A stretch of DNA of 64,000 nucleotides, from the NCBI RefSeq assembly GCF_024300825.1, contig NZ_CP101323.1, positions 2,604,001-2,668,000 of the forward strand, in the 5' to 3' direction. Below the pieces are notes generated by a model, which made no database searches, had not been told where the DNA came from, and saw only the letters and a program-made list of their open reading frames with translations. Position numbers and translations under genes: made by a program. The DNA comes from Natronomonas gomsonensis. GTDB taxonomy: Archaea > Halobacteriota > Halobacteria > Halobacteriales > Haloarculaceae. Positions 50,539 through 61,802 of this stretch are shown here, one piece after another (within the stretch, counting starts at the first letter, position 1; every line of letters starts with the position of its first letter).

Positions 50539-51675
50539 ATGCGGCTCGGAGACTTCCCGGCGGTCGTGATGGCGACGCGAAACCTCCGGCGGAACAAACT
50601 CCGGTCGGTGCTGGCGGCGCTCGGCATCGTCATCGGCGTCCTCGCCATCGCCACCCTCGGCATCTTCGGCAACGTCCTCCAACTCGCGGCACTCGAATCG
50701 CTGGGCGGCCTCGGCGACCAAGTCATCGTCTCGCCGAACCAGGACGCCGGCGGTGAGTCGCTCACCGCTCGCGACATCACCGAAATCCAGCGCGTCTCGG
50801 AGGGCCGCGGTACGGTCGTCCCGTTGCGGAGCGACGGCGCCGTCGTCTCCGGAACCGGGGGGACGAGTAGCTTCGCGACCATCTACGGCACCGACCGGCC
50901 AGCGGCGCTGTTCAGCGCCGAAGCCGGCACCGTTCCCGAGCGCCACAGACAGGGCGCGCTCGTCGGCAGTTCGCTGGCCGAGGAACTCGGCGTTCAGGTC
51001 GGCAGTCTCGTCGAAATCGCCGGCAACGACTATCGGGTCATCGCCGTCCTCGCCCCCGGCGAAGACATCTCGCCCATCCAACCCGACAGCGCCATCGTCC
51101 TCCCGGAGAGCGCGTTCGTCCCCGGCGACTACGATCAGGTCGTCGTGCAGGCGAACTCCGGCGAGGACGCCCGGACTATCGCCGAAGAAGTTCGTGACCG
51201 ACTCAACGCCCGCGAACAGCGTGTCTCCGTGTTCGAGTTGTCGAGCATCCTCGACCAAATCGAGGAGTTCTTCGACCTCCTGAACCAGTTCCTCATCGGT
51301 CTCGGTGCCGTCTCGCTCGTCGTCGCCGGCGTCGCCATCTTCAACGTCATGCTGATGAGCACGACCGAGCGGAAGGGTGAAATCGGCCTGCTCCGTGCGG
51401 TCGGCGTCCAGAAACGGGACATCCTCCGGACGCTCGTCGTCGAGGCGACCCTGCTCGGCATCCTCGGTGGGTTCGTCGGGGTGCTGTTGAGCATCGGCGC
51501 GGCGCTGCTGTTGTGGTACGTCTCGCCAATCGCTCTCGACATCATTCTCGACCCTTCGAACGGCGTCTACCTGCTCGTTGCCTTCGTCTTCGGCGTCGCC
51601 GTCAGCCTCGCCAGTGGGCTGTACCCGGCCTGGAAGGCCGCCAATCTCGAACCCGTCGACGCGCTCCGGGACTGA
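50539..51675 (+). CDS. MacB/FtsX-type ABC permease
   Basis: A 378-residue permease with a first membrane helix (RSVLAALGIVIGVLAIATL), a large periplasmic-type MacB domain (about 55-245) and three C-terminal helices, with the RKGEIGLLRAVGVQKRDILRTL cytosolic loop between helices and ASGLYPAWKAANLEPVDALR at the end. It forms a mechanotransmission-type exporter with the ATPase. The start codon directly follows the ATPase stop. Confidence 0.93.
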   Translation: MRLGDFPAVVMATRNLRRNKLRSVLAALGIVIGVLAIATLGIFGNVLQLAALESLGGLGDQVIVSPNQDAGGESLTARDITEIQRVSEGRGTVVPLRSDGAVVSGTGGTSSFATIYGTDRPAALFSAEAGTVPERHRQGALVGSSLAEELGVQVGSLVEIAGNDYRVIAVLAPGEDISPIQPDSAIVLPESAFVPGDYDQVVVQANSGEDARTIAEEVRDRLNAREQRVSVFELSSILDQIEEFFDLLNQFLIGLGAVSLVVAGVAIFNVMLMSTTERKGEIGLLRAVGVQKRDILRTLVVEATLLGILGGFVGVLLSIGAALLLWYVSPIALDIILDPSNGVYLLVAFVFGVAVSLASGLYPAWKAANLEPVDALRD

Positions 51676-51769
51676 CACTACACACGCGCCCACCCGACGA
51701 CCGGCTGTCCGAAGCGTATCGACTGGCGGTCACAACGGACGTGGGCTCGGAAGCCGTGACAAATCTCTA

Positions 51770-52237
51770 TCAGGGGCCGTCGTCGGCCTGAGCGGCGTCG
51801 GCCATTCGGTCGGTGAAATCCCACGTGTACAGTTTCTCCGGCGTGATGCGAAGTGCGACCTCCTCGCGGCTGTCGTCGAGTAGTCGGTCGGCCAGCGAGT
51901 TGTCGGTGCCGCCGAGATACCGCTCCAACAGCTCTCGTAGAAGTGTCTTCCCCTCGTCGGCTTCGATGCTGACGGTTCCCGACCCCCTGACGCCGCGGTA
52001 CGGCGGCTCATTGTCCGAGACCTCGAAGGCCACGCCGGCGTCGGCTTCGAGATACCGAACTACGTCGGCATCGGCGCCGGTTGCACAGAGGAACTCGCCG
52101 TCGTGGTAGGCGTACCAAAGCGACAGCATCCACAGCCCTCCCGAGGGCGTCCGGCAGGCGAGTCGAATCGGGACGGTCGATTCTCGGAGGTACGCGGTGG
52201 CTTCCGTCGCCGACCACGCACCGTTCCAAGCGGGCAT
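51770..52237 (-). CDS. Pyridoxamine 5'-phosphate oxidase family protein
   Basis: A 155-residue PNPOx-like split-barrel flavin-binding protein. The first half contains IRLACRTPSGGLWMLSLWY, GEFLCATGADADVVRYLEAD and VAFEVSDNEPPYRGVRGSG; the second is helical and ends ALRITPEKLYTWDFTDRMAD. It may bind FMN or F420, as do many haloarchaeal relatives. It has no clear partner. The start is ATG 52237. Confidence 0.85.
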   Translation of the reverse strand: MPAWNGAWSATEATAYLRESTVPIRLACRTPSGGLWMLSLWYAYHDGEFLCATGADADVVRYLEADAGVAFEVSDNEPPYRGVRGSGTVSIEADEGKTLLRELLERYLGGTDNSLADRLLDDSREEVALRITPEKLYTWDFTDRMADAAQADDGP

Positions 52238-52356
52238 ACCCCAACCTACGGGCGAACGTGGTAATTAGTTGCTGCCGGAGATCGCGTTGTCCGGTTTCTC
52301 TTCGTCGGAAGAAGACGGCCCGCTCGCTTCGCTCGTGAAGTAGCGTTGTCAGAAAG

Positions 52357-52429
52357 CGCCCGAGGCGGGATTTGAACCCGCGTCACGACCGTGACAGGGT
52401 CGTATGATGGGCCACTACACCACCCGGGC
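52357..52429 (-). tRNA. tRNA-Asp(GTC)
   Basis: Reverse strand, 73 nt. Acceptor GCCCGGG pairs with CTCGGGC (one G-U pair), D-arm present, anticodon arm ends ACCCTGTCACGGT with GTC in the loop, T-arm GCGGG-TTCAAAT-CCCGC, discriminator G. CCA is not encoded. There is no intron. Confidence 0.92.
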
Positions 52430-52637
52430 CTGACGCATCTCATCGTAACCGGGTTTGTACCTTAAGGCTTTCCAATGGAAGGCGGCCCGGTTGGGTGTGA
52501 CACACCACGAATCGGCCGGCCGAGTAGCGGTTTCGGAGGCGACGGCTGGCTGGCGGGGGTCCCAACTCACCGAACACGAAATACTCGACCCCCTAAATGC
52601 CACGAACACTCCCGAATCAACGAACGAGCATCCGCGA

Positions 52638-52772
52638 GCGCCGCAGGCGCGAAGCGGTTCTCCGGCGGCGAAGCCGCCGGTAGCGACGAAGCTGACCACC
52701 GCGCGCCTTCGGCGCGCAACGGGAGCGAGTCGCCATTTTTCATCGACGTTTTTCCGGCGCGCGGAGCGCGCC
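52638..52772. repeat. Hairpin array upstream of rpo operon
   Basis: Four palindromes with 3-nt loops lie in the gene-free stretch 52430-52959: GCGCC-GCA-GGCGC (52638-52650), CCGGCGGC-GAA-GCCGCCGG (52662-52680), GCGCGCC-TTC-GGCGCGC (52701-52717, identical to 20145-20161) and GGCGCGC-GGA-GCGCGCC (52756-52772). No frame here looks coding, and the tRNA-Asp gene is on one side. Confidence 0.65.
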
Positions 52773-52776
52773 GTCG

Positions 52777-52802
52777 AAAAAGTTCGCAGGGAAGAACTTT
52801 TT
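52777..52802. repeat. AT-rich inverted repeat overlapping rpo TATA
   Basis: AAAAAGTTC (52777-52785) and GAACTTTTT (52794-52802) form a 9-bp inverted repeat whose right arm overlaps the TATA box at 52798. A protein bound there would control rpo transcription. Confidence 0.5.
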
Positions 52803-52898
52803 ATACTGCCCTCCGTAGGGGGTGCAACGAGCAGTCGCGTGCCGCAGTAAGGGCGGCACGAATAGCCACCGCCGTCCGATTTGGCAACTGTTAAATCC
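52798..52898 (+). promoter_or_regulatory. rpo operon promoters and leader hairpin
   Basis: TTTTTATAC at 52798-52806 predicts a start near 52830 and a leader of about 130 nt; GTTAAATCC at 52890-52898 predicts a second start near 52920. Between them, CGTGCCGC-AGTAAGG-GCGGCACG (52838-52860) forms a perfect 8-bp hairpin in the longer leader. Confidence 0.5.
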
Positions 52899-52959
52899 CT
52901 GCCGCCAGTAGCACGCTGTAGTATCTCGTGACAGCTTCTTCACCCGGTCAGCCCAACAC

Positions 52960-53187
52960 ATGGTAGACGTAAGCCAACACAATCTGGTTCCGGAGCATTC
53001 GGTCCTCGAGGAGGACGAAATCGAGGAGATGCTCACGGAGTACGACATCGACCGCACAGACCTGCCGAAAATACAGCGTCGCGACCCCGGACTCCCCGAC
53101 GAGGCGGAGGTCGGCGACGTCATCAAAATCGTCCGTGACTCCCGGACGACGGACCAAGCAGTCGTATACCGACTGGTGGTAGAATGA
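52960..53187 (+). CDS. rpoH: RNA polymerase subunit H (Rpo5)
   Basis: A 75-residue archaeal RpoH, homologous to the C-terminal part of eukaryotic Rpb5. It holds the family pattern [19 protein letters not shown], then [20 protein letters not shown] and [20 protein letters not shown]. It contacts the A subunits in the lower jaw. It is first in the operon; its TGA overlaps the rpoB2 ATG by 4 nt. Confidence 0.97.
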   Translation: MVDVSQHNLVPEHSVLEEDEIEEMLTEYDIDRTDLPKIQRRDPGLPDEAEVGDVIKIVRDSRTTDQAVVYRLVVE

Positions 53188-54749
53188 ACCGGGAGGACCG
53201 ACGCGCCGTCTCTCGGGAGTACTTCTCGCGGGACCGACTCGCCGAGCACCACTTCCGGTCGTTCAACAACTTCCTCGACCGCGGCATGCAGGACGTCGTC
53301 GACGAAAAGGAGAACATCGACACCGACATCGGCGACAAAGAGGGCCAAGAGCCGGTCCGTGTCGACCTCGGCAACGTCCGCATCCTGACGCCGCGCGTCC
53401 GGGAGGCTGACGGCTCCGAGGAACTGCTGTACCCCCAGGAGGCCCGCCTCCGGAACATCACCTACTCGGCGCCGGTGTTCATGGAGATGAGCATCGTCCG
53501 CGGCGGCGAGGAGGAGGAAGAACACATCGTCGACCAGGCGGAGACGAAGGTCGGCCGGATGCCGATTATGGTCGGCTCCGACAAGTGCAATATCGCGGGA
53601 TTCACCCGCGACGAACTCATCGAAATCGGCGAGGACCCCGCCGACCCCGGTGGGTACTTCATCGTCAACGGCTCCGAGCGCGTTCTGATGACGAGCGAGG
53701 ACCTCGCGCCGAACAAGATTCTCGCCGAGTACGACACGAAGTACGGCGACGAGATTCAGATTGCCAAGACGTTCAGCCAACGGCGCGGCTACCGCGCGCT
53801 CGTGCTGTGTGAGCGGAACCGAAGCGGCATCCTCGAAGTGTCGTTCCCCTCCGTTTCGGGCTCTATCAACTTCGTGACGCTGGTTCGGGCCCTCGGGCTG
53901 GAGTCCGACGAGGAAATCGTCCACCGCGTCAGCGACGACCCCGAAATCGTGAAGTTCATGCTGGAGAACCTGGAGGCCGCGGAGGTCCAATCGACCGCCG
54001 AGGCCATCGAGCAGTTGGGCCAGCGGGTCGCTTCGGGGCAGGGGAAGAACTACCAGTTGAAGCGGGCGAACTACGTCATCGACCGGTATCTCCTGCCGCA
54101 CCTCCACGAGGAAGGTGTCGAGGACGAGGAGACGCGGATGAACAAGGCCGTCTACCTCTGTCGGATGGCCGAGGCCTGTTTCGAGTTGGCACTGGAGCGT
54201 CGGGAATCCGACGACAAGGACCACTACGCCAACAAGCGGCTGAAGGTCTCCGGCGACCTGATGAAGGACCTGTTCCGGACGGCGCTGAACAAGCTCTCCC
54301 GGGACGTGAAGTACCAACTCGAACGGGCGAACATGCGGAACCGACAGTTGTCGGTGAACACGGTCGTTCGCTCGGACGTGCTGACCGAACGGCTCGAACA
54401 CCCCATCGCGACGGGCAACTGGGTGGGCGGTCGCTCCGGCGTGAGCCAGTTGGTCGACCGGACCGACTACATGGGTGTGCTGTCCCACCTCCGTCGGCTC
54501 CGCTCGCCGCTCAGCCGTTCACAGCCGCACTTCGAGGCGCGTGACCTCCACGCGACCCAGTGGGGTCGCATCTGTCCCTCCGAGACGCCGGAGGGTCCGA
54601 ACTGTGGGCTGGTGAAGAACTTCGCACAGGCGATGGAACTGTCCCAGAGCGTCGACGACGAGCGCGGACTGAAGCGCGAACTCGCGTCGATGGGCGTCGA
54701 GGGCATTCCGGGAATCGAGACGGTCGAAACACACACGGCGGACGACTAA
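53184..54749 (+). CDS. rpoB2: RNA polymerase subunit B''
   Basis: A 521-residue B'' subunit, the N-terminal half of a split B subunit (the split is typical of Halobacteria and some methanogens). It holds [20 protein letters not shown], the lobe region and the C-terminal [20 protein letters not shown] motif (fork/rifampicin region), ending [13 protein letters not shown] and an acidic tail. Its TAA is 1 nt before the rpoB1 ATG. It forms part of the active-site cleft with B'. Confidence 0.97.
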   Translation: MNREDRRAVSREYFSRDRLAEHHFRSFNNFLDRGMQDVVDEKENIDTDIGDKEGQEPVRVDLGNVRILTPRVREADGSEELLYPQEARLRNITYSAPVFMEMSIVRGGEEEEEHIVDQAETKVGRMPIMVGSDKCNIAGFTRDELIEIGEDPADPGGYFIVNGSERVLMTSEDLAPNKILAEYDTKYGDEIQIAKTFSQRRGYRALVLCERNRSGILEVSFPSVSGSINFVTLVRALGLESDEEIVHRVSDDPEIVKFMLENLEAAEVQSTAEAIEQLGQRVASGQGKNYQLKRANYVIDRYLLPHLHEEGVEDEETRMNKAVYLCRMAEACFELALERRESDDKDHYANKRLKVSGDLMKDLFRTALNKLSRDVKYQLERANMRNRQLSVNTVVRSDVLTERLEHPIATGNWVGGRSGVSQLVDRTDYMGVLSHLRRLRSPLSRSQPHFEARDLHATQWGRICPSETPEGPNCGLVKNFAQAMELSQSVDDERGLKRELASMGVEGIPGIETVETHTADD

Positions 54750-54750
54750 C

Positions 54751-56577
54751 ATGAGCCAGGGACGAGACGCAAAAGTGTACGTAAATGGGAGCCTCATCGG
54801 CACCCATCCGGACCCGCATAAACTCGCAAACGACATCCGCGAATCCCGACGGCGCGGCGAAATCGACGAGATGGTGAACGTCGCGGTGCGGGAACGCACC
54901 GGCGAGGTCATCGTCAACGCCGACGCCGGCCGCGCACGCCGGCCCCTCATCGTCGTCGAGGACGGCGAACCGCTGCTCGGTGACGAGGAAATCGAGGCCG
55001 TCGAGGCGGACGAACTCCAGTTCGAGGAGCTCGTCAACCGCGGCTACATCGAGTTCATCGACGCCGAGGAGGAGGAGGACATCTTCGTCGCCGTCGACGA
55101 GGACGACCTCACCGAGGACCACACCCACCTCGAAGTCGACCCACAGTTGATGTTCGGCATCGGTGCGGGGATGATTCCGTACCCCGAACACAACGCCTCG
55201 CCGCGGATTACGATGGGGTCGGGGATGATCAAGCAGTCGCTGGGGCTGCCGTCGGCAAACTACCGCATCCGGCCCGACACGCGTCAGCACCTGCTTCACT
55301 ACCCCCAACTCTCCATCGTCAAGACCCAGACGACCGAGCAAATCGGCTACGACGACCGCCCGGCGGCACAGAACTTCGTCGTCGCCGTCATGTCGTATGA
55401 GGGGTTCAACATCGAGGACGCACTCGTCATGAACAAGGCGAGCGTCGAGCGCGCACTCGCCCGGTCGCACTTCTTCCGGACCTACGAGGGCGAGGAACGC
55501 CGCTACCCCGGCGGTCAGGAGGACCGCTTCGAAATCCCCGACGATGAGGTTCGGGGCGCACGTGGCGAGGAGGCCTACACCCACCTCGACGAGGACGGCC
55601 TCGTCAACCCCGAAACGGACGTCGGCGAAAACGACGTGTTGCTCGGGAAGACATCGCCGCCGCGGTTCCTCGAAGAACCGGACGACATGGGCGGACTCTC
55701 CCCACAGAAGCGCCGTGAGACCAGCGTGACGATGCGCTCCGGTGAATCCGGCGTCGTCGACACGGTGACGCTGATGGAGGGCGAGGACGGCTCGAAACTG
55801 TCGAAAGTGAAGGTACGTGACGAACGCGTGCCGGAACTCGGCGACAAGTTCGCGTCCCGACACGGCCAGAAGGGCGTCGTCGGCCACCTCGCACCACAGG
55901 AGGACATGCCGTTCACGCAGGACGGCCTCGTGCCGGACCTCATCGTCAACCCCCACGCCCTGCCGTCGCGGATGACGGTCGGACACATTTTGGAGATGCT
56001 CGGCGGGAAGGTCGGATCCCTCGAGGGACGCCGCGTCGACGGGACGCCGTTCCAGGGCGAAAACGAGGACGAACTCCGCGGTGCGCTCGTCGACCGCGGC
56101 TTCAAGTCCAACGGGAAGGAAGTGATGTACTCCGGCGTCACCGGCGAACGCATCGAGGCCGAAATCTTCGTCGGCGTCATCTTCTATCAGAAGCTCTACC
56201 ACATGGTGTCGAACAAACTGCACGCCCGCTCCCGCGGGCCGGTGCAGGTGTTGACGCGCCAGCCGACGGAGGGGCGTGCCCGTGAGGGTGGCCTCCGTAT
56301 CGGTGAGATGGAACGGGACGTGTTCATCGGCCACGGTGCGGCCATGACGCTGAAGGAACGACTGCTCGACGAATCCGACCGCGAGTGGATTCACGTCTGC
56401 GGGCAGTGTGGGATGAGCGCGGTCGAGAACGTCGAGCAACGCCGGGTGTACTGTCCGAACTGTGACGAGGAGACGGACGTCCACGAGGTCGAGATGAGTT
56501 ACGCGTTCAAGCTCCTACTCGACGAGATGAAGGCGCTCGGTATCGCTCCGCGAATCGAACTGGAGGATGCAGTATAA
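54751..56577 (+). CDS. rpoB1: RNA polymerase subunit B'
   Basis: A 608-residue B' subunit. Motifs: [20 protein letters not shown] (catalytic core), [20 protein letters not shown] near residue 366 and [20 protein letters not shown] (switch region). The C-terminus holds a zinc ribbon [20 protein letters not shown] near residue 550, then [17 protein letters not shown]. It overlaps rpoA1 by one nucleotide (TAATG). Confidence 0.97.
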   Translation: MSQGRDAKVYVNGSLIGTHPDPHKLANDIRESRRRGEIDEMVNVAVRERTGEVIVNADAGRARRPLIVVEDGEPLLGDEEIEAVEADELQFEELVNRGYIEFIDAEEEEDIFVAVDEDDLTEDHTHLEVDPQLMFGIGAGMIPYPEHNASPRITMGSGMIKQSLGLPSANYRIRPDTRQHLLHYPQLSIVKTQTTEQIGYDDRPAAQNFVVAVMSYEGFNIEDALVMNKASVERALARSHFFRTYEGEERRYPGGQEDRFEIPDDEVRGARGEEAYTHLDEDGLVNPETDVGENDVLLGKTSPPRFLEEPDDMGGLSPQKRRETSVTMRSGESGVVDTVTLMEGEDGSKLSKVKVRDERVPELGDKFASRHGQKGVVGHLAPQEDMPFTQDGLVPDLIVNPHALPSRMTVGHILEMLGGKVGSLEGRRVDGTPFQGENEDELRGALVDRGFKSNGKEVMYSGVTGERIEAEIFVGVIFYQKLYHMVSNKLHARSRGPVQVLTRQPTEGRAREGGLRIGEMERDVFIGHGAAMTLKERLLDESDREWIHVCGQCGMSAVENVEQRRVYCPNCDEETDVHEVEMSYAFKLLLDEMKALGIAPRIELEDAV

Positions 56578-59531
56578 TGGAGGGACACGCACCTAAAGAA
56601 ATCGGGTCGCTCAGTTTCGGACTGATGGACCCCGAGGAGTATCGGGACATGTCGGCGACCAAAGTGATTACGGCCGACACGTACGACGACGACGGCTTCC
56701 CAATCGACATGGGGCTGATGGATCCCCGACTCGGGGTCATCGACCCCGGACTGGAGTGTAAGACCTGCGGGAAGCACTCGGGTTCGTGTAACGGCCACTT
56801 CGGCCACATCGAACTCGCGGCGCCGGTCATTCACGTCGGCTTCGCGAAACTCATCCGGCGGCTCCTGCGTGGGACCTGTCGGGAGTGTTCGCGACTCTGT
56901 CTCACCGAGGACGAGCAGTCGGAGTTCCGCGACCGACTCGACCGGACGCGACAGCTCGGCGAGGACTTAAACGACGTGACGAAGGCGGCTATCCGCCTCG
57001 CACGGAAGAAGGACCGCTGTCCGCACTGCGGGGAGAAGCAGTTCGACATCAACCACGAGAAGCCGACGACGTACTACGAGGTCCAGCAGGTGCTGTCCTC
57101 GGAGTACCCCGAGCGCATCGCCGCCGCGATGGAGGGACGAGACCCCGACGCCGAGGACGGCGAGGAAGACGCCGACCGCGAACCCATCGGTCCGAACGAA
57201 CTCTCCGAGGAGACGGGTATCGACCTCGAACGCATCAACCAGATTCTCTCCGGGGAGTTCCGCCCGAAGAAGGACGACCGGAAGGCTCTGGAGAAGGCAC
57301 TGTCCGTCGACCTCACCGAGGAGGACATGAACAAACTGATGCCCTCGGACATCCGCGACTGGTTCGAGGACATCCCCGACGACGACATGGAGACGCTCGG
57401 CATCTCCTCGGAGAAGTCCCGGCCGGAGTGGATGATTCTGACCGTGCTTCCGGTGCCGCCGGTGACCGCACGACCCTCGATTACGCTCGACAACGGCCAG
57501 CGTAGCGAGGACGACCTCACGCACAAACTGGTCGACATCATCCGCATCAACCAGCGGTTCATGGAGAACCGCGAGGCCGGTGCGCCGCAACTCATCATCG
57601 AGGACCTCTGGGAGCTGCTCCAGTACCACGTCACGACGTTCATGGACAACGAGATTTCGGGGACGCCGCCGGCCCGACACCGCTCGGGACGGCCCCTGAA
57701 GACACTCTCTCAGCGACTGAAGGGCAAGGAAGGCCGCTTCCGTGGCTCGCTGTCCGGCAAGCGCGTGAACTTCTCCGCGCGAACCGTCATCTCGCCGGAC
57801 CCGACGCTCAGCCTCAACGAGGTCGGCGTTCCCGACCGGGTCGCAAGCGAGATGACCCAGACGATGAACGTCAACGACCGGAACATCGAGGACGCCCGGC
57901 GCTACGTCGCCAACGGCCCCGAATCACATCCGGGCGCCAACTACGTCAAACGGCCCGACGGCCGCCGACTGAAGGTGACCGAGAAGAACTGCGAGGAACT
58001 CGCAGAGAAAGTCGAGGTCGGTTGGGAGGTCGCTCGACACCTCATCGACGGCGACATCGTCATCTTCAACCGCCAGCCGTCGCTGCACCGGATGTCCATC
58101 ATGGCCCACGAAGTGGTCGTGATGCCGTACAAGACGTTCCGGCTGAACACCGTCGTCTGTCCGCCGTACAACGCTGACTTCGACGGCGACGAGATGAACA
58201 TGCACGCCCTCCAAAACGAGGAGGCCCGTGCGGAGGCGCGTGTCCTCATGCGCGTCCAAGAGCAGATTCTCAGCCCCCGGTTCGGAGAGAACATCATCGG
58301 CGCGATTCAGGACCACATCAGCGGGACGTACCTGCTGACCCACGAGAATCCGCAGTTCAACGAGACGCAGGCACTCGACCTGCTCCGTGCCACGTCCATC
58401 GACGAACTGCCCGAAGCCGACGGTACCGACGAGGAGGGCAAGGAGTACTGGACCGGGCGAACGGTGTTCTCGGAGTTGCTGCCGGAAGGGTTGAGTCTCG
58501 AGTTCACCTCTTCGGCCGGTGATACCGTTGTCATCGACGAGGGGCAACTCGTTTCCGGCACTATCGACGAGGACGCCGTCGGTGCCTTCGGCGGCGAGGT
58601 CGTCGACACCATCTGTAAGGTGTACGGCAACACTCGCGCCCGCGTGTTCGTCAACGAAGTCGCGACGCTGGCGATGCGTGCCATCATGCACTTCGGGTTC
58701 TCCATCGGTATCGACGACGAGTCCATCGAACGGGAGGCCGAAGACCAGATTGCCGAGGCCATCGACAACGCCTACGAGCGCGTCCAGAAACTCATCGACA
58801 CCTATCGGTCGGGCGAACTCGAGTCGCTGCCGGGCCGGACCGTCGACGAGACACTGGAGATGAAAATCATGCAGACGCTCGGGAAAGCCCGTGACTCCGC
58901 CGGTGACATCGCCGACGACCACTTCGGCGACGACAACCCCGCGGTCGTCATGGCCCAGTCCGGCGCACGTGGGTCGATGCTGAACCTCACGCAGATGGCC
59001 GGCTGTGTCGGCCAGCAGGCAGTCCGCGGCGAGCGAATCAACCGCGGTTACGAGGACCGTACCCTGAGTCACTTCCAGCGCAACGACCTCTCGGCTGACG
59101 CCCACGGCTTCGTCGAGAACTCCTACCGCAACGGCCTGACGCCGCGGGAGTTCTTCTTCCACGCGATGGGCGGCCGCGAGGGACTGGTCGACACCGCGGT
59201 CCGAACGTCAAAGTCCGGCTACCTCCAGCGCCGACTCATCAACGCGCTGTCGGAGTTGGAAGCGCAGTACGACGGCACGGTCCGGGACACTTCCGACACC
59301 ATCGTCCAGTTCGAGTTCGGCGAGGACGGCACTTCGCCGGTTCGGGTCTCCTCCGACGAGAAGTTCGACATCGACGTCGAATCCATCGCCGACCGCATCG
59401 TCGAAGAGGAGTTCGACACCGAACAGGCACGCGAGGAGTTCCTCGGCCTGCAGGAGCCGACGACGAACCTCTCGGAACACGGGGAGTCGTGGCGAACCGC
59501 CTCGGGAACGGAGGTGGAATCCGATGACTGA
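56577..59531 (+). CDS. rpoA1: RNA polymerase subunit A'
   Basis: A 984-residue A' subunit. N-terminal zinc-binding motifs: [26 protein letters not shown] and CPHC. The catalytic Mg site is [12 protein letters not shown] beginning near residue 532. The bridge-helix region has [20 protein letters not shown] and [15 protein letters not shown]. An acidic insertion around residues 185-205 is typical of haloarchaea. It overlaps rpoA2 by 8 nt. Confidence 0.97.
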   Translation: MEGHAPKEIGSLSFGLMDPEEYRDMSATKVITADTYDDDGFPIDMGLMDPRLGVIDPGLECKTCGKHSGSCNGHFGHIELAAPVIHVGFAKLIRRLLRGTCRECSRLCLTEDEQSEFRDRLDRTRQLGEDLNDVTKAAIRLARKKDRCPHCGEKQFDINHEKPTTYYEVQQVLSSEYPERIAAAMEGRDPDAEDGEEDADREPIGPNELSEETGIDLERINQILSGEFRPKKDDRKALEKALSVDLTEEDMNKLMPSDIRDWFEDIPDDDMETLGISSEKSRPEWMILTVLPVPPVTARPSITLDNGQRSEDDLTHKLVDIIRINQRFMENREAGAPQLIIEDLWELLQYHVTTFMDNEISGTPPARHRSGRPLKTLSQRLKGKEGRFRGSLSGKRVNFSARTVISPDPTLSLNEVGVPDRVASEMTQTMNVNDRNIEDARRYVANGPESHPGANYVKRPDGRRLKVTEKNCEELAEKVEVGWEVARHLIDGDIVIFNRQPSLHRMSIMAHEVVVMPYKTFRLNTVVCPPYNADFDGDEMNMHALQNEEARAEARVLMRVQEQILSPRFGENIIGAIQDHISGTYLLTHENPQFNETQALDLLRATSIDELPEADGTDEEGKEYWTGRTVFSELLPEGLSLEFTSSAGDTVVIDEGQLVSGTIDEDAVGAFGGEVVDTICKVYGNTRARVFVNEVATLAMRAIMHFGFSIGIDDESIEREAEDQIAEAIDNAYERVQKLIDTYRSGELESLPGRTVDETLEMKIMQTLGKARDSAGDIADDHFGDDNPAVVMAQSGARGSMLNLTQMAGCVGQQAVRGERINRGYEDRTLSHFQRNDLSADAHGFVENSYRNGLTPREFFFHAMGGREGLVDTAVRTSKSGYLQRRLINALSELEAQYDGTVRDTSDTIVQFEFGEDGTSPVRVSSDEKFDIDVESIADRIVEEEFDTEQAREEFLGLQEPTTNLSEHGESWRTASGTEVESDD

Positions 59532-60732
59532 GGTTACCGACGACATCGAGGCCATCGTCGAGGACACCGACCTCCCGCGACGGCTGAAAGACGAGGTCTA
59601 TGAGACCATCGAGGCCCGTGAGGGCGTAACGACCGAACAGGCCGAGAGCATCACGCAGGCCGTCGAGTCCCAGTACCTCGATACGCGCATCGACCCGCTG
59701 GACCCCGTCGGGACCGTCTCGGCGCAGTCCATCGGCGAACCCGGAACGCAGATGACGATGAACACGTTCCACTACGCGGGCGTCGCGGAAATCGACGTGA
59801 CACAGGGGCTGCCACGGCTCATCGAGCTGGTGGACGCCCGGAAGACGCCCGACACGCCGATGATGACGGTGCATCTCGACGGCGAGTACGCCGAAGACCG
59901 CGAGAAGGCCCACGAGGTCGTCTGGCAAATCGAGGCGACGCGCATCCTCGCGCTGGGTGACATCTCGACGAACGTCGCGGACATGCTCGTCCGCATCGAC
60001 CTCAACGAGGAGACCCTCGAAGAGCGGTGGCCGACCGTCGAGAGCCTCCCGGAGGTGGCCGGCGAAATCGCCGATACCATCGATTCGAAACTCGGCGTCG
60101 AGACGGTCCAGCCCGAACCGACCGTCATCGAGTTCGGCCCCGACCAGCCCTCCTACCGGGAGTTGCTCCAGTTGGTCGAAGAACTTCGGGAAGTCGTGTT
60201 CAAGGGCATCGACGAAATCAGCCGCGTCGTCATTCGGAAGGAAGAACTCGAAGACGGCGAGGAGTTCGTCCTCTACACCGAGGGGTCGTCGTTCGGCGAC
60301 GTTCTCGACATCGAGGGCGTCGACGCATCCCGGACGACGTGTAACAACATCCACGAAATCAACCGCAACCTCGGCATCGAGGCGGCCCGCGAGGCCATAA
60401 TCGAGGAGACGATGAACACGCTCGAAGAGCAGGGGCTCGACGACGTGAACATTCGGCACCTGATGTTGGTCGCCGACATCATGACCAACAACGGCGAAAT
60501 CGAGTCCATCGGCCGACACGGCATCTCCGGCAACAAGGACTCGGTGTTGGCGCGTGCGGCCTTCGAGGTCACCGTCAACCACCTGCTCGATGCGGCGATT
60601 CACGGCGAGGTCGACGCCCTCGATGGGGTCACGGAGAACGTCATCGTCGGCAAACCCATCAAACTGGGCACCGGCGACGTCGACCTTCGGATGGGCGCAA
60701 AGCAAACCGGCGGCAAATCCGCCGACGACTAA
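59524..60732 (+). CDS. rpoA2: RNA polymerase subunit A''
   Basis: A 402-residue A'' subunit, the C-terminal part of the split largest subunit, with the trigger-loop region near residue 60: [40 protein letters not shown] and [14 protein letters not shown]. The C-terminal cleft region carries [20 protein letters not shown] and the [19 protein letters not shown] helix. Its start lies inside the end of rpoA1. Confidence 0.97.
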   Translation: MTEVTDDIEAIVEDTDLPRRLKDEVYETIEAREGVTTEQAESITQAVESQYLDTRIDPLDPVGTVSAQSIGEPGTQMTMNTFHYAGVAEIDVTQGLPRLIELVDARKTPDTPMMTVHLDGEYAEDREKAHEVVWQIEATRILALGDISTNVADMLVRIDLNEETLEERWPTVESLPEVAGEIADTIDSKLGVETVQPEPTVIEFGPDQPSYRELLQLVEELREVVFKGIDEISRVVIRKEELEDGEEFVLYTEGSSFGDVLDIEGVDASRTTCNNIHEINRNLGIEAAREAIIEETMNTLEEQGLDDVNIRHLMLVADIMTNNGEIESIGRHGISGNKDSVLARAAFEVTVNHLLDAAIHGEVDALDGVTENVIVGKPIKLGTGDVDLRMGAKQTGGKSADD

Positions 60733-60756
60733 TTTCGGGCTCGCGTTTCATACTTC

Positions 60757-61182
60757 ATGACCATCACGCTCTCCGACGAGGCCAGACAGTACATTGCGCT
60801 CCTCGATGAGGAAACCGGCGTGGCGGCGACTGATTGTCTCGTAGACGACGACGAGGACCGCCTGACTTTCGTCGTGCCGCCGGGGACGATGGGACAGGCC
60901 ATCGGACCGGGCGGAAAACACGTCAAGACCCTCGAAGAGCGGTTGGGCAAGCACATCGAGTTAGTGGAGGGAGCGGACACACCCGAGGATTTCGTCGCGA
61001 ACGCGCTCGCGCCCGCGGCGGTGTACAACGTGACGATAAGCAACGGCGATACGACCGTCGCCTACGCGGAGGTCGACCACGACGACCGCGGCGTCGCCAT
61101 CGGGACGGAGGGTCGAAACATCGCTATTGCGCGTCGGTTGGCGAAGCGTCACTTCGACATCGACGAAATCGAGCTAACGTAG
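60757..61182 (+). CDS. nusA: NusA-like transcription factor (KH domains)
   Basis: A 141-residue archaeal NusA homologue without the N-terminal and S1 domains of bacterial NusA. Two KH domains are seen: VPPGTMGQAIGPGGKHVKTL with its GxxG loop, and GVAIGTEGRNIAIARRLAKR. It is located between rpoA2 and rps12, the common archaeal order, and binds nascent RNA. The start is ATG 60757, 24 nt after rpoA2. Confidence 0.95.
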   Translation: MTITLSDEARQYIALLDEETGVAATDCLVDDDEDRLTFVVPPGTMGQAIGPGGKHVKTLEERLGKHIELVEGADTPEDFVANALAPAAVYNVTISNGDTTVAYAEVDHDDRGVAIGTEGRNIAIARRLAKRHFDIDEIELT

Positions 61183-61337
61183 CAGGCGTCGCCACTCCCA
61201 AACGAGGATGCTCCCGCAGTCGGGGCCATCACCGCCAAGGGCGGCGTACAGCCGGCGTTCGCGGTTGGTGGGTCCAGACGAGTGGGTGTGACTCCCACGT
61301 GCGGGAAGGACACACGACGACGCGGTCGAAAAGGGAT

Positions 61338-61347
61338 GCTTAAGTAT
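61338..61347 (+). promoter_or_regulatory. TATA element of rps12
   Basis: GCTTAAGTAT at 61338-61347, in the 189-nt gap after nusA, predicts a transcription start near 61368, just upstream of ATG 61372. rps12 and rps7 may therefore have their own promoter in addition to the operon's. Confidence 0.5.
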
Positions 61348-61371
61348 CTCCGTAGGGAAGCAAGGGGTACT

Positions 61372-61800
61372 ATGGCGAACGGCAAATACGCCGCGCGCAA
61401 ACTCAAGAAGGACCGCCAGAAACACCGGTGGTCCGACTCTGATTACGCGCGCCGTGCCCGCGGACTCGGCAAGAAGTCCGACCCCCTCGAGGGCGCCCCC
61501 CAAGGTCGGGGCATCGTCCTCGAGAAGGTCGGTATCGAGGCAAAGCAGCCCAACTCGGCCATCCGGAAGTGTGTCCGAGTGCAGCTCATCAAGAACGGAA
61601 AGCAGGTCACCGCCTTCTGTCCCGGTGATGGTGCCATCTCGTTCATCGACGAGCACGACGAGGTCACCATCGCCGGTATCGGTGGTGCAAAGGGTCGTGC
61701 GATGGGCGACCTCTCGGGTGTCAACTACAAAGTCGAGAAGGTCAACGGTGTCTCGATGATTGAACTCGTCCGCGGGAACGCGGAGAAGCCGGTGCGATAA
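61372..61800 (+). CDS. rps12: 30S ribosomal protein S12
   Basis: A 142-residue archaeal S12 (uS12). Start [20 protein letters not shown], then the decoding-site motif [20 protein letters not shown] and [23 protein letters not shown] 61372 is chosen because the N-terminus matches the family; the longer open frame from 61282 has no similarity. It is followed by rps7 after 2 nt. Confidence 0.97.
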   Translation: MANGKYAARKLKKDRQKHRWSDSDYARRARGLGKKSDPLEGAPQGRGIVLEKVGIEAKQPNSAIRKCVRVQLIKNGKQVTAFCPGDGAISFIDEHDEVTIAGIGGAKGRAMGDLSGVNYKVEKVNGVSMIELVRGNAEKPVR

Positions 61801-61802
61801 CG

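Noticed and set aside
52430..52959. CRISPR-like repeat array in the hairpin-rich stretch.
   Set aside because: The palindromes differ in sequence and spacing; there are no equal-length spacers or cas genes.
52740..59162. Long minus-strand frames (412-657 codons) opposite rpoB2, rpoB1 and rpoA1.
   Set aside because: They are antisense shadows of strongly conserved RNA polymerase genes; no independent start, promoter or motif was seen.
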